A stretch of 64,000 nt of DNA from Saccharothrix sp. NRRL B-16314 (GCF_000716595.1 NZ_JNXC01000024.1:1-64000); one strand, 5' to 3'; positions 1-8,675 are shown, counted from the first letter of the stretch. The notes: generated from the letters alone by a model not told the origin. Numbers and translations: made by a program.

Positions 1-105
1 GCTGTCGACACTGCCGCTGTCGACACTGCCGCTGTCGACACTGCCGCTGTCGACACTGCCGCTGTCGACACTGCCGCTGTCGACACTGCCGCTGCCGACA
101 CTGCC
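1..105 (+). repeat. 15-bp coding tandem repeat (AVDTA units)
   Basis: Six perfect copies of GCTGTCGACACTGCC run from base 1 to 90. A seventh copy (91-105) has one change, GTC to GCC. Each unit encodes Ala-Val-Asp-Thr-Ala. The array continues past the left edge of the window, so its full length is unknown. The identity of the copies suggests recent expansion or contraction by slippage. Confidence 0.95.
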
Positions 106-519
106 GCTGCCGCTGCCACCGACGCCGACGCCGTTGCCCTCGACGCCACCGTCGACATCGACGAGCGCTGGCGTGCCGAAATGCTCGCGGCCATCGAGTC
201 GGATGACGCGGGTGTGGCGAACCCGGCGCTACTGGAGTTGACCTACGACGACCCCGACGGCGAGTGGGTCGAACCGGTCCTGCTCGACCACCTGGACCCG
301 AAGTACGACCTCGACCTGCGTCGCCTGGCCGTGACCTGCCTCGGTCACCTGGCACGCATCCACGGCAAGATCACCCGAAGCACTGTGGTGCCGACCTTGC
401 GCGCCCTCCTGCCCGACCCGGTCCTGGGCGGCACAGCCGAGGACGCCTTGGGCGACATCGACCATTTCGCCCCAGCACCGCCCGCGCCCGTCCCACCACT
501 GCCCACGACTGACGACTGA
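1..519 (+). CDS. HEAT-repeat-like protein, C-terminal part (5' end outside window)
   Basis: The reading frame is open from base 1, so the gene begins upstream of the window. The first 35 or so codons are an Ala-Val-Asp-Thr-Ala repeat. A short Ala/Asp-rich stretch follows, then a helical domain from about base 160. That domain has the pattern RRLAVTCLGHLARIHGKI and later PVLGGTAEDALGDI, which looks like one or two HEAT-type helical repeats. A Pro-rich tail ends in TGA. Small proteins with this 'GHLARIHG...AEDALDDI' pattern are known in bacteria, but I cannot give a specific function. The repeat probably forms a flexible linker between an unseen N-terminal part and the helical domain. Confidence 0.7.
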   Translation, partial: AVDTAAVDTAAVDTAAVDTAAVDTAAVDTAAADTAAAAATDADAVALDATVDIDERWRAEMLAAIESDDAGVANPALLELTYDDPDGEWVEPVLLDHLDPKYDLDLRRLAVTCLGHLARIHGKITRSTVVPTLRALLPDPVLGGTAEDALGDIDHFAPAPPAPVPPLPTTDD

Positions 520-530
520 CCCCGTCGACC

Positions 531-557
531 GTCGACCGTCGCGACTCGACGGTCGAC
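531..557. terminator. Hairpin between convergent genes
   Basis: An 11-bp perfect stem (531-541 with 547-557) surrounds a 5-base loop, 11 bases after the stop of the HEAT-like gene and before the end of the convergent ABC exporter gene. A longer alternative pairing uses 524-535 with 546-557. There is no clear U-tract, so this is a GC-rich actinobacterial-style terminator that could serve both directions. Confidence 0.55.
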
Positions 558-609
558 TGACGTCGGACCCTGGGCAGCGCCGTGCCGGCCGAAGCGCGAG
601 CCGTGCGGT

Positions 610-2484
610 CTACACCCTGTGCGCCTCCTCTGCGAACTGGGTCCGGTACAGCTCTTCGTAACGGCCGCCCGCAGCCAGCAGAGCGGTGTGGGTGCCGCGT
701 TCCACCACCCGACCGTCCTCGACCACCAGGATCAGGTCGGCTGCCCGGATCGTCGACAGCCGGTGCGCGATCACCACTGCCGTCCGCCCGGCCAGCGCCT
801 CACCCAACGCTGCCTGCACCGCGGCCTCCGACGTGGAGTCCAGGTGCGCGGTGGCCTCGTCCAGGATCACCACGCGGGGCTTGGCCAAGAGCAGTCGGGC
901 GATCGTCAACCGCTGCCGCTCGCCACCGGACAACCGGTAGCCGCGCTCACCGACCACCGTGTCCAGCCCGTCCGGCAGCGACTCGACCAGGTCGGCCAGC
1001 CGCGCCCGCCCCAGCACGTCCCACAGCTCTTCCTCGGTCGCCGAAGGCTGCGCGAGGAGCAGGTTCGACCGGATCGACTCGTGGAACAGGTGACCGTCCT
1101 GGGTCACCATGCCCAGCACGTCGCGGACCGAGTCGGCCGACAGGTCCCGGACGTCCACACCGGCCAGTCGCACCGCGCCCGAGTCCACGTCGTACAGCCG
1201 GGGCAGCAGCGAGGCGATGGTGGACTTCCCCGCACCCGACGAGCCGACCAACGCCACCACCTGGCCCGGTTCGGCCCGGAACGACACGTCGTGCAACACC
1301 TCCACTCCACCGCGGCTGTCGAGCACCGCGACCTCCTCCAACGACGCCAGGGACACCTTGTCCGCCGACGGGTACGCGAACCGGACGTTCTCGAACTCCA
1401 CCGACACCGGCCCGTCCGGCACGGACCCCGCGTCGGGCTTCTCGGTGATCAACGGCTTCAGGTCGAGCACCTCGAACACCCGCTCGAAGCTCACCAGCGC
1501 GCTCATCACCTCGACCCGAGCGCTGGCCAGCGCGGTGAGCGGGGCGTACAGCCTGGTCAGCAGCAACGCCAGCGCCACCACCGAACCCGGGTCCAACTCG
1601 CCGCGCAGCGCGTAGAACCCGCCCAGCCCGTACACCACGGCCAACGCCAGTGCCGACACCAGCGTCAGCGCCGTGAGGAACACGGTCTGCACCATCGCCG
1701 TGCGCACACCGATGTCCCGCACCCGACGTGCCCGCTGCGCGAACTCCGACGACTCGTGCGCGGGCCGGCCGAACAGCTTCACCAGCGTCGCGCCCGGCGC
1801 CGAGAACCGCTCGGTCATCTGCGTGCTCATCGTCGCGTTGTGGTTGGCCGCCTCGCGCTCCAGCCGCGCCAGACGGGAACCCATCCGCCGCGCCGGGATC
1901 ACGAACACCGGCAGCAACACCAGCGCGAGCAGGGTGATCTGCCACGACAGGTTGACCATCACCACCAGGGTCAGCACCAACGTGACCAGGTTGCCCGCCA
2001 CGCTGGACAGCGTGTCGCTGAACGCCCGCTGGGCGCCGATCACGTCGTTGTTGAGCCGGCTCACCAGCGCCCCGGTCCGGGTGCGGGTGAAGAACGCGAT
2101 CGGCATCCGCTGCACGTGGTCGAAGACCGTGGTCCGCAGTTGCAGGATCAGGTCTTCGCCGATGCTCGCCGACAACCACCGCGTCAGCAGGCCCAGCGCC
2201 GCCTCGACGATCGCGATGCCCGCGATCAGGCCCGCGAGCCCGAGCACCACGTCGTACGTCGAGCCGTTGACGATCGCGTCCACGATCCGGCCCGCGAGGA
2301 CCGGCGTCGCCACGGCCAGCACCGCCACCGCCACGCTCAACCCGAGGTACTGGCCCAGCCGCTTGCGGTGTGGCTGGGCGAACACCCAGATGCGGCGGAG
2401 GGTGGCGACGGAGAACGGCCGCTTGTCGTCCTGCGCGTTCGCCACGTGGTACAGCGACATCCAGGCGGTGGTTTCCATGTCCAT
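610..2484 (-). CDS. ABC exporter, fused permease and ATPase (multidrug/lipid type)
   Basis: The 624-residue protein has an N-terminal six-helix exporter domain (about 40-325) followed by a nucleotide-binding domain. Walker A GSSGAGKST is at 414-422, the signature LSGGERQ at 518-524, and Walker B VVILDEATAHLD at 538-549. Length and order fit a half-size exporter that works as a homodimer in the cytoplasmic membrane. It starts 22 bases after the FAD monooxygenase on the same strand, so the two are probably co-transcribed and under the GntR-TetR regulator. Start codons at 2484, 2478 and 2460 are all possible because no strong ribosome binding site is visible. Efflux of a toxic small molecule is inferred; the substrate is unknown. 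Confidence 0.9.
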   Translation of the reverse strand: MDMETTAWMSLYHVANAQDDKRPFSVATLRRIWVFAQPHRKRLGQYLGLSVAVAVLAVATPVLAGRIVDAIVNGSTYDVVLGLAGLIAGIAIVEAALGLLTRWLSASIGEDLILQLRTTVFDHVQRMPIAFFTRTRTGALVSRLNNDVIGAQRAFSDTLSSVAGNLVTLVLTLVVMVNLSWQITLLALVLLPVFVIPARRMGSRLARLEREAANHNATMSTQMTERFSAPGATLVKLFGRPAHESSEFAQRARRVRDIGVRTAMVQTVFLTALTLVSALALAVVYGLGGFYALRGELDPGSVVALALLLTRLYAPLTALASARVEVMSALVSFERVFEVLDLKPLITEKPDAGSVPDGPVSVEFENVRFAYPSADKVSLASLEEVAVLDSRGGVEVLHDVSFRAEPGQVVALVGSSGAGKSTIASLLPRLYDVDSGAVRLAGVDVRDLSADSVRDVLGMVTQDGHLFHESIRSNLLLAQPSATEEELWDVLGRARLADLVESLPDGLDTVVGERGYRLSGGERQRLTIARLLLAKPRVVILDEATAHLDSTSEAAVQAALGEALAGRTAVVIAHRLSTIRAADLILVVEDGRVVERGTHTALLAAGGRYEELYRTQFAEEAHRV

Positions 2485-2506
2485 GCCCGGAACGTAAGAC
2501 CTGGAG

Positions 2507-3712
2507 TCAGCTGGAGGTCAAGCTCCGCGGTCGGTACTCCTTCAGCGACACGGTGTTCGCGATCTTCTGAAGACCCCCGAACAGCTTCTCCCCACCCGGG
2601 ATGTGCGGGACGGCGCGCAGGGTTAAGTCACGCATGCGGATGAACATCCGGGACTTCGGCATCAAGCTGTCGACCCCGCCCAGCGCGAACTTCTGGCACC
2701 GCGCCACGTACTCCCGCATCTCCTCCTCGTAGCGCCTGAACGCCGCCTGGTGGTCCGGCGCGGTGGCCAGTTCGCCTGCGAGGACGTACGCGCCGACCAA
2801 CGCCATGCTCGTGCCGTTCCCCGCCATCGGCGACGCGCAGAAGGCCGCGTCACCCAGCAGCGCGATCCGCCCGCGCGACCAGCTGTCCATCCGGATCTGG
2901 CAGAGCCGGTCGAAGTAGAAGTCGGGTGCGTCCCGCATGTCACCGAGCAGTCCGGGCACCTCCCAGCCGCCGTCCGCGAACGCCTCGGCGACCAGCTCGC
3001 GCTGCCTCGACGCATCCCGTCGGTCGTGCTCCACCGGGGGTGAGGCGAACACGAACATGCCCTTGGCCGCGCCGCCTGGGGTGGGGTAGATGCCTGCCGT
3101 GCGACCGGGCACGGTGTGCAGCAGCTGCCACCCGTCCAAGTCTTCCCGCCGGGTGGTGCCGAAGGTGGAGATGTAGGCCCCGAGGTCGTGCGCGAACTCC
3201 GACTCCGGGCCGAACGCCAGCGACCGCACCTTGGAGTGCAGCCCGTCCGCGCCGACCACGAGGTCGAACGTGCGTGGCTCGCCCCGCTCGAAAGTCACCT
3301 CCACGCCGTGCGCGGTCTCGGTGAGCGAGGTGATGCTGTCGTCGAAGACGTACTCGACCCCGGTCGCGGTCGCTTCGTGGAGGATGCGGACCAGATCGCC
3401 CCGCAGGATCTCCAGCTCCGCGATCGCGCCGCCCGAGTCGCCCGTCGTGTCCGGTGCCATGGTCGCGGTGCGCTTGCCCGCCGAGTTCACGAACGCCATG
3501 CCTCTCGCGCCCGTGTGTGCGGCGCGGATTGCGTCGAGTATGCCCATCCGCCCGGCGACCTCACGGGCCGTGCCGCGCAGGTCGACCGCCTGGCCGCCGG
3601 CCCGGGGCGCGGGCGCCCGCTCGACGACGGTCGGGGTGAAGCCGTGGTGGTGCAGCCAGTAGGCGAGCGTGGGGCCGGCGATGCTGGCACCGGAAATCAG
3701 TACGGTGTTCAT
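2507..3712 (-). CDS. FAD-dependent monooxygenase (class A, aromatic hydroxylase-like)
   Basis: The 401-residue protein has the dinucleotide fold GASIAGP within the first 15 residues, the DG motif in VVGADGLHSKVR, and the GD motif in GDAAFCASPMAGNG. These are the three marks of NAD(P)H-dependent class A flavoprotein monooxygenases of the PHBH/TetX/rifampicin-hydroxylase type. The start is placed at the ATG at 3712 rather than 3727 because the FAD-binding strand then begins at residue 3, as is usual. It is the first gene of a leftward operon with an ABC exporter and is divergent from a GntR-TetR regulator. This arrangement is typical of drug inactivation plus efflux, but the substrate cannot be read from sequence. 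Confidence 0.88.
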   Translation of the reverse strand: MNTVLISGASIAGPTLAYWLHHHGFTPTVVERAPAPRAGGQAVDLRGTAREVAGRMGILDAIRAAHTGARGMAFVNSAGKRTATMAPDTTGDSGGAIAELEILRGDLVRILHEATATGVEYVFDDSITSLTETAHGVEVTFERGEPRTFDLVVGADGLHSKVRSLAFGPESEFAHDLGAYISTFGTTRREDLDGWQLLHTVPGRTAGIYPTPGGAAKGMFVFASPPVEHDRRDASRQRELVAEAFADGGWEVPGLLGDMRDAPDFYFDRLCQIRMDSWSRGRIALLGDAAFCASPMAGNGTSMALVGAYVLAGELATAPDHQAAFRRYEEEMREYVARCQKFALGGVDSLMPKSRMFIRMRDLTLRAVPHIPGGEKLFGGLQKIANTVSLKEYRPRSLTSS

Positions 3713-3754
3713 GCGTACAGCGTACATCGCTGTCTCACGTGGTCAATCACTCGA

Positions 3755-3787
3755 TAGTGCACTAGTGCGCTAGACTCCAGTGCACTA
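3755..3787. promoter_or_regulatory. Three operator-like AGTGCACT sites between divergent genes
   Basis: The 92-bp gap between the monooxygenase and the GntR-TetR gene contains AGTGCACT at 3756-3763, AGTGCGCT at 3764-3771 and AGTGCACT again at 3779-3786. The first is the core of a 10-bp palindrome TAGTGCACTA (3755-3764). The sites sit just upstream of the regulator's ribosome binding site (GAGGAGG at 3793-3799). Autorepression by the adjacent regulator and control of both transcripts is the natural reading. Confidence 0.6.
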
Positions 3788-3804
3788 CATTCGAGGAGGC
3801 GGTC

Positions 3805-4737
3805 ATGACTGACGCGATCTACCAGCGGATAGCGCGCGAAATCCGCGATCGGATCGAGTCGGGCGAGCTGCGACCCGGTGATCGAGTGCCCTCGACGCGC
3901 GAGATCAAGGTCGAGTGGAACGTCGCGATGGCCACGGCGACCAAGGCCCTGTTCACCCTGCGGACAGAAGGCGTCGTTCGCTCCGTGGCCGGCGTGGGGA
4001 CGGTCGTTTCGTCGGAAGGTGGGGACACTGCGCGACCGCGGGCGCAGGAGACCGACCTGACCGGCGAGCGACTGGTCCTCGCGGCGGTCCGCGTCGCCGA
4101 CGCGGAAGGGCTCGACGGGGTGTCGATGCGGCGGGTGGCGTCACAGCTGGGCGTGGCGACCATGTCGTTGTACCGGCACGTCGAGAACAAGGACGAACTC
4201 GTCCTCCGGATGATCGACCACGTGTTGCGGAAGGAGGATCTGCCGGACCCGGCGCCGGAGACCTGGCGGGAGCGACTGGAGGCGTCCGCGAGGTTGCTGT
4301 GGAGGCTGTTCCAGGAGCATCCCTGGCTGGCTCCGGCCATGTCGATGACCAGGCCGCAACTGCTGCCCAGCGCGGTTGCGCACACCGAGTGGGTGTTGAG
4401 CGCGCTCGAGGGGAAGGGGCTGAGCCTGGAGGAGAGGATGCACGCCGCGGTGACGGTGTTCGGTTACGTGCGAGGTGTCGCGGTCAACATCGAGCCTGAA
4501 GCCGAGCATCGGCGGCACACCGGGATCACCGGGGACGAGTGGATGGACCAGCAGGCGCCGGCATTGCTGGACATCGTCGCCACCGGCAGGTTCCCGGTGT
4601 TCCGGCAGGCGGTGGGCACCGAGTTGGACATGAGGTTGGACACGCTCTTCGAATTCGGCCTCGCCCGGATGCTCGACGGGATCGGGGAATGGATCAGCGG
4701 TCGGTCGATGTTGACTGAGAGGAGGACTGGCATGTGA
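3805..4737 (+). CDS. Transcriptional regulator with both GntR and TetR DNA-binding domains
   Basis: The 310-residue protein starts with a GntR winged helix (about 5-68; RIESGELRPGDRVPSTREI and later GVGTVV). A TetR helix-turn-helix follows (about 88-140; GVSMRRVASQLGVATMSLYRHV), then a TetR-type C-terminal ligand/dimer domain to the end. GntR-TetR fusions are known in actinobacteria but are uncommon. The ATG has a strong GAGGAGG site 5 bases upstream. The gene is divergent from the monooxygenase-exporter operon and most likely senses the compound handled by those proteins. A PAC2 gene begins 19 bases downstream on the same strand. Confidence 0.9.
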   Translation: MTDAIYQRIAREIRDRIESGELRPGDRVPSTREIKVEWNVAMATATKALFTLRTEGVVRSVAGVGTVVSSEGGDTARPRAQETDLTGERLVLAAVRVADAEGLDGVSMRRVASQLGVATMSLYRHVENKDELVLRMIDHVLRKEDLPDPAPETWRERLEASARLLWRLFQEHPWLAPAMSMTRPQLLPSAVAHTEWVLSALEGKGLSLEERMHAAVTVFGYVRGVAVNIEPEAEHRRHTGITGDEWMDQQAPALLDIVATGRFPVFRQAVGTELDMRLDTLFEFGLARMLDGIGEWISGRSMLTERRTGM

Positions 4738-4756
4738 GCATGTGGGGAGGCACGAG

Positions 4757-5656
4757 GTGGCGCTGGAGCCGGAGGACCTGTACGAGGTCGACTCCGACGT
4801 CCCGGACCTGAGCGGAGCGGTGCTGCTGCACCACTTCGAGGGCTTCATGGACGCCGGTGCGGCGGGCGCGACGCTCGTCGCGCACCTGCTCGAGGTGCAC
4901 GAGCATCGGGTGGTCGCACGCTTCGACATCGACGATCTGATCGACTACCGGTCCCGTCGGCCGACGATGACCTATGCCACCGACCGGTGGGAGTCCTACG
5001 ACGCGCCCGAGCTGGTCGTCCACCTGCTGCACGACGCGGTGGGCACCCCGTTCCTGCTGATGACCGGCCCGGAGCCGGATCGCCGGTGGGAGGCGGTGAC
5101 CGCGGCCGTGCTGGCGCTGGTCGAGCGTTGGGGGCTGCGGCTCGCCGTCGGCTTCCACGGCATCCCGATGGGCGTGCCGCACACGCGGAAGCTGTCGGTC
5201 ATCTCCCACGCCACCAGGCCGGAGCTGGTCATCGAGGGCTCGCCGTTCAGCCGGGTGCAGGTGCCGGGCAACCTGTCCGCGCTCCTGGAGTTCCGGCTCG
5301 GACAGGCCGGTTACGACGCGATGGGCTTCGCCGCGTACGTCCCGCACTACCTCGCGCAGGGCACCTACCCGGCCGCCGCGTCGGGCCTGCTCCAGTCGGT
5401 GACGAAGGCGACGGGTCTCGTCATCCAGGCCGCCGCCTTGAACGAGGCAGCCCGGCGGACGGACGAGGAGATCTCGCGCCAGGTGGCGGAGTCGTCCGAG
5501 GTGGCGCAGGTGGTCGAGGCTTTGGAGCGGCAGTACGACGCGTTCTCCGAGGCCTCCGAGAACCTGCTCCTGCCCGACGACCAACCGCTGCCCAGTGCGG
5601 ACGAGCTCGGCGCCGAGTTCGAGCGTTTCCTGGCCGAACAGCAACGCGACCACTGA
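4757..5656 (+). CDS. PAC2-family protein (proteasome assembly chaperone-like)
   Basis: The 299-residue protein contains the family pattern of an N-terminal LLHHFEGFMDAG, then LVVHLLHDAVGTPFLLMTGPEPD, then GFHGIPMGVPHTR, with a C-terminal helical part and an acidic tail. Actinobacterial PAC2 proteins of about 300 residues are widespread and are homologous to eukaryotic and archaeal proteasome assembly chaperones; their exact role in bacteria is not settled. The GTG at 4757 is preferred over the upstream GTG at 4742, because GGGAGG (4745-4750) sits 6 bases before it and family members begin near this point. Confidence 0.88.
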   Translation: MALEPEDLYEVDSDVPDLSGAVLLHHFEGFMDAGAAGATLVAHLLEVHEHRVVARFDIDDLIDYRSRRPTMTYATDRWESYDAPELVVHLLHDAVGTPFLLMTGPEPDRRWEAVTAAVLALVERWGLRLAVGFHGIPMGVPHTRKLSVISHATRPELVIEGSPFSRVQVPGNLSALLEFRLGQAGYDAMGFAAYVPHYLAQGTYPAAASGLLQSVTKATGLVIQAAALNEAARRTDEEISRQVAESSEVAQVVEALERQYDAFSEASENLLLPDDQPLPSADELGAEFERFLAEQQRDH

Positions 5657-5747
5657 CAGCAATCCGGCCACTGACAGCAACCCGACCACTGACCTGGTCC
5701 GGCCGTCGAAGCCTGCCAACCAGGGCCTGCCGTCGAGCAGGTGCCCG

Positions 5748-6212
5748 GTGGTGGTCGTGGATGATGAGGATGTGTCTGAATCCGAATCATCCGCACAGCC
5801 CACCGCCGACGCAGCCCCGAGGGCACTGACAGCGCCGGCCTCGCTGGCCGAGGTGCGTGCGGGTATCGACCTGATCGACTCGGAGCTGGTCCGCCTCCTG
5901 GCGCAACGGCAAGGTTTGGTGCGTGCTGCTGCGGCGTTCAAGTCGGACGACCGGGCGGTTCGCGCGCCGGATCGGGTCGCGCAGGTGGTGGCCTCGGTGC
6001 GGGAGCGGGCGCTGGGCGCCGGGTTGGAGCCCGCCGTCGCGGAGGCGGTGTGGCGGGCGATGATCGGGGCGTTCATCGAGTTCGAACTGACCACGCACGC
6101 ACAGCTCGCGTCCACTGGGAACGGGGACACAGGCGACCCGCACACGAGGAACGTGCACACGAGGAACGTGGACGCCGGGGACTTGGACACCGGGGACGAG
6201 GGCGGGAGCTAA
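5748..6212 (+). CDS. Chorismate mutase, AroQ type
   Basis: The core LAEVRAGIDLIDSELVRLLA followed by RQGLVRAAAAFK and a distal RAPDRVAQVV matches the three-helix AroQ fold. The conserved Arg, Asp, Arg and Lys residues that bind chorismate are present. The enzyme converts chorismate to prephenate in the cytoplasm; some relatives act as isochorismate-pyruvate lyases or salicylate-forming enzymes. About 30 disordered residues precede the core, and a Thr/Gly/Asp-rich tail of about 30 residues follows it, which is unusual. The start is uncertain among GTG codons at 5748, 5751 and 5757. It lies 91 bases after the PAC2 gene. Confidence 0.75.
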   Translation: MVVVDDEDVSESESSAQPTADAAPRALTAPASLAEVRAGIDLIDSELVRLLAQRQGLVRAAAAFKSDDRAVRAPDRVAQVVASVRERALGAGLEPAVAEAVWRAMIGAFIEFELTTHAQLASTGNGDTGDPHTRNVHTRNVDAGDLDTGDEGGS

Positions 6213-6216
6213 TCCC

Positions 6217-6500
6217 GCGAGCCGGGCCGGGCACGAGCCGGGCCGGGCCGGGCATGAGCCAGGTCGGGTCGAGCCGGGCCAGGTCGAGCCGGGCCAGGTG
6301 GGGCTGAGCCAGGTGGGGCCGAGCCGCGTCGAGCCAGGTGGGGCCGAGCCGGGCCAGGTGGGGCCGAGCCGGGCCAGGTGGGGCCGAGCCGGGCCAGGTG
6401 GGGCCGAGCCGGGCCGGGCACGAGCCAGGTGGGGCCGAGCCAGGTGGTTCGGGCCGAGCGGGGCCGGGCCGGGGCGGGTCAGGCAGGCCCAACCGGGCCG
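6217..6500. repeat. G-rich degenerate tandem repeat in a 327-bp intergenic gap
   Basis: The gap between the chorismate mutase stop and the convergent LLM flavin enzyme is filled with variants of GAGCC(A/G)GGYCGG. Within it, a 20-bp unit GGGCCGAGCCGGGCCAGGTG occurs three times without a mismatch (6341-6360, 6361-6380, 6381-6400), flanked by diverged copies on both sides. All six frames are open or nearly so over part of it, but the translations are only Gly/Ala/Pro/Arg repeats, so I see no gene here. It may act in transcription termination or form G-rich secondary structure. Confidence 0.9.
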
Positions 6501-6539
6501 GGGCAGCGGGATGGCGAGTCCGGCTGGGTGGGCGTGTGG

Positions 6540-7511
6540 TCAGCGGTACAGGTTGGCTAGTTGGCGGTAGGAGTCGAGCATCGCTGCTCGGTCGTGGGTG
6601 CTGGTCGTGACCAGGACCTCGTCGGCGCCGGTGCGGTCGATCAGGGTGTCGAGGGCCTTGGCGACTTCCGATGGTGTGCCGTAGACGTGTCCCTGCAACG
6701 ACTGCTCGAACAGTGTGCGTTCGCGGGTCGTCATGGGCTGGGCGAGGATGTCGTCCGGCGCCGTGAGCGGTGGGAATTCGCCTCTGGTGCGGGAGTAGGC
6801 CATCGCCCACGCTTCCGGCAGCAGGAGGCGCCAGGCGTCTTCGGTGGTGTCCGCCACGGCCACCGTGGAGGACACCACGACGTACGGGTCCGTCGCCCAC
6901 GTCGAGCGGCGGAAGTGGGCGCGGTAGGTGGTGATGGCGTCGATCATGGCGTCTTCGCCTCGGAACGCGCCGATGACGAGCGGGACGCCGTGGGCTGCGG
7001 CCACTTGGGCTCCGGCGCCGGTCGCCAGGACGAACGGTGCCACGCGGAGACCGTCGGCCGGGTAGCCGCGCACGGCCTGGTCACCGGTGAAGTAGCCGAG
7101 CAGTTCGGCGAGCCTCGGGCCGAACTCGGCGGCGTCTTCCTTGTCGTGCCCCAACGCCTTGCGAACAGCCTCGATGAAGCCGACCGAACGTCCCAGACCC
7201 ATGTCGATCCGGCCGGGGAACAGGGACTCCAGCACACCGAACTGCTCGGCCACGACCAACGGCTGGTGGTTGGGCAGCATCACGCCGCCGGTGCCCACCC
7301 GGATTCGGGTCGTCGCGGCGGCGACCGCGGCGGCCAGGACGGTCGGCGCGGAACCCGCCACACCCGGCACGCCGTGGTGCTCGGATACCCAGAAGCGGTG
7401 GTAGCCGAGTTGTTCCGCCTCCCGAGCGAACCCGACCGTGTCGCGCAGCGCCTCAGCATGGCTGTGACCGGCGCGCACTCGCGACCGGTCCAGCACGGAA
7501 AGCCTCACCAC
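6540..7511 (-). CDS. LLM-class flavin-dependent oxidoreductase (MsnO8-like)
   Basis: The 323-residue protein has the bacterial luciferase-like TIM-barrel pattern: SVLDRSRVRAG at the start, FWVSEHHGVPGVAGSAPTVL, RVGTGGVMLPNHQPLVVAEQF and FPGRIDMGLGR. These fit the MsnO8 subgroup of LLM monooxygenases, which use reduced FMN or F420 supplied by a partner. It starts with GTG (7511, or the adjacent GTG at 7508). It lies 84 bases downstream of an acyl-CoA-dehydrogenase-like flavin monooxygenase on the same strand. The two may work on one substrate, but no flavin reductase is next to them. Confidence 0.85.
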   Translation of the reverse strand: MVRLSVLDRSRVRAGHSHAEALRDTVGFAREAEQLGYHRFWVSEHHGVPGVAGSAPTVLAAAVAAATTRIRVGTGGVMLPNHQPLVVAEQFGVLESLFPGRIDMGLGRSVGFIEAVRKALGHDKEDAAEFGPRLAELLGYFTGDQAVRGYPADGLRVAPFVLATGAGAQVAAAHGVPLVIGAFRGEDAMIDAITTYRAHFRRSTWATDPYVVVSSTVAVADTTEDAWRLLLPEAWAMAYSRTRGEFPPLTAPDDILAQPMTTRERTLFEQSLQGHVYGTPSEVAKALDTLIDRTGADEVLVTTSTHDRAAMLDSYRQLANLYR

Positions 7512-7595
7512 AAGGTCAACGGCGTCGGGTGGTCCCGCATTCCGGTTCGAGGGCGGGGCGGGGGACGGGGACGGGGGAAGAACAGAACAGTGCGG

Positions 7596-8675
7596 TCAGA
7601 GGCGGGTGGTGTCGGTGGGCACGCCGAGTGTGACCTTGCCGTAGGTCTCGAACAGGCGGCGGGACACCATCGCGTGCTGGGCGGCCACGTGGGCGTCCCG
7701 CAGGCAGCGCTGCAACGGCGAGTCCTCGAACACCGAAGTGCCCCCACCCACGTCGAACGCGTGGCGGGTGATCGACGCCGACTCCGTCGCGGCGTGCGAG
7801 CACGCCAGGCGCAGGCGCGCCCGCTCCTGCGTCGTGCTGGGCTGTCCGGCTACCGCCGCGGCCCACCTGGCCGCCACCTCGCTGTGCAGGAAGGCCCGTG
7901 CCGCGGACAGGCGCGCCTCGGCCACCCCCAGATCGCGTTGCACGTCCGCCTGCTCGGCCAGCAGGCCTTGGGCGTGCTGCGGTGTCTTGGTCACGGCCAG
8001 TGCCTCGACCTCTTCGACCGCCCGTGCCGCGATCCCCAGCCCCACCGCCGCCACGCCCACGGCCAGGAACGCGAAGAACGGGAACGCCGGCAGGGGACCG
8101 GACACCCGCACGGCCGGTGGCCACACCTGGCGACGTGCGGGCACGAACGCGCCGGTGACCTCCCACTCGTGGGACTCGGTCGCACGCAGCCCCGCGGCGT
8201 GCCAGGTGTCGTGCACCGTCACGTCGGCTGACGGGAAGAGCATCAGGCGCGGCCCGCCCGGGGTCATCACGCCGCCGACCACCCAGTCGCACAGCGGCAC
8301 CGCGCTGCCCCAGCCCCAACGTCCGGTGACGTGGTGCCCGCCGTCCGCCGCCACCGCCCGGCCCAGCGGGGCGGCGGTGCCGGCCACCACCGACGTCGGC
8401 GAGCCGAACACCTCGGCGGCCGTGTCCGGTGGCAGGTACCAGGCCAGGGACGACGTCGCGCTGGTCGTCATCGCGGTCCACCCGGCCGAGCCGTCGGCAC
8501 GGGCCAGGTCCTCGATCGCCACCGCCCACGACGGCAGGTCCACCTCACCGCCGCCGAGGGAGGCGGGCGCGAGCATCCGCGTCGCGCCCGCCTCGACCAG
8601 CGCCGCCACGACCGCCGGGGAGAGTCGGCGTTCGCGGTCGGCCTTGGCCGCTTCCGTTCTGATCAGGGTCTGCAT
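7596..8675 (-). CDS. Acyl-CoA dehydrogenase-fold flavin monooxygenase (HsaA/DszC-like group D)
   Basis: The 359-residue protein shows the ACAD order: an N-terminal helical region (LSPAVVAALVEAGATRMLAP), a central beta domain with HHVTGRWGWGSAVPLCDW, and a C-terminal four-helix bundle with SITRHAFDVGGGTSVFEDSPLQRCLRDAH. The GTSVFEDSPLQRCLRD end and the absence of a clear dehydrogenase base resemble two-component FMNH2-dependent monooxygenases and hydroxylases rather than true fatty-acid dehydrogenases. It is upstream of an LLM-class flavin enzyme in the same direction. The substrate is unknown. Confidence 0.78.
   Translation of the reverse strand: MQTLIRTEAAKADRERRLSPAVVAALVEAGATRMLAPASLGGGEVDLPSWAVAIEDLARADGSAGWTAMTTSATSSLAWYLPPDTAAEVFGSPTSVVAGTAAPLGRAVAADGGHHVTGRWGWGSAVPLCDWVVGGVMTPGGPRLMLFPSADVTVHDTWHAAGLRATESHEWEVTGAFVPARRQVWPPAVRVSGPLPAFPFFAFLAVGVAAVGLGIAARAVEEVEALAVTKTPQHAQGLLAEQADVQRDLGVAEARLSAARAFLHSEVAARWAAAVAGQPSTTQERARLRLACSHAATESASITRHAFDVGGGTSVFEDSPLQRCLRDAHVAAQHAMVSRRLFETYGKVTLGVPTDTTRL

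Noticed and set aside
6217-6500. Possible CRISPR array
   Set aside because: Units are contiguous and degenerate with no unique spacers, and no cas gene is present; the same holds for the repeat at 1-105.
6073-6900. Minus-strand frame across the G-rich repeat
   Set aside because: The translation over the repeat is only Pro/Ala/Gly/Arg repeats and it overlaps two well-supported genes.
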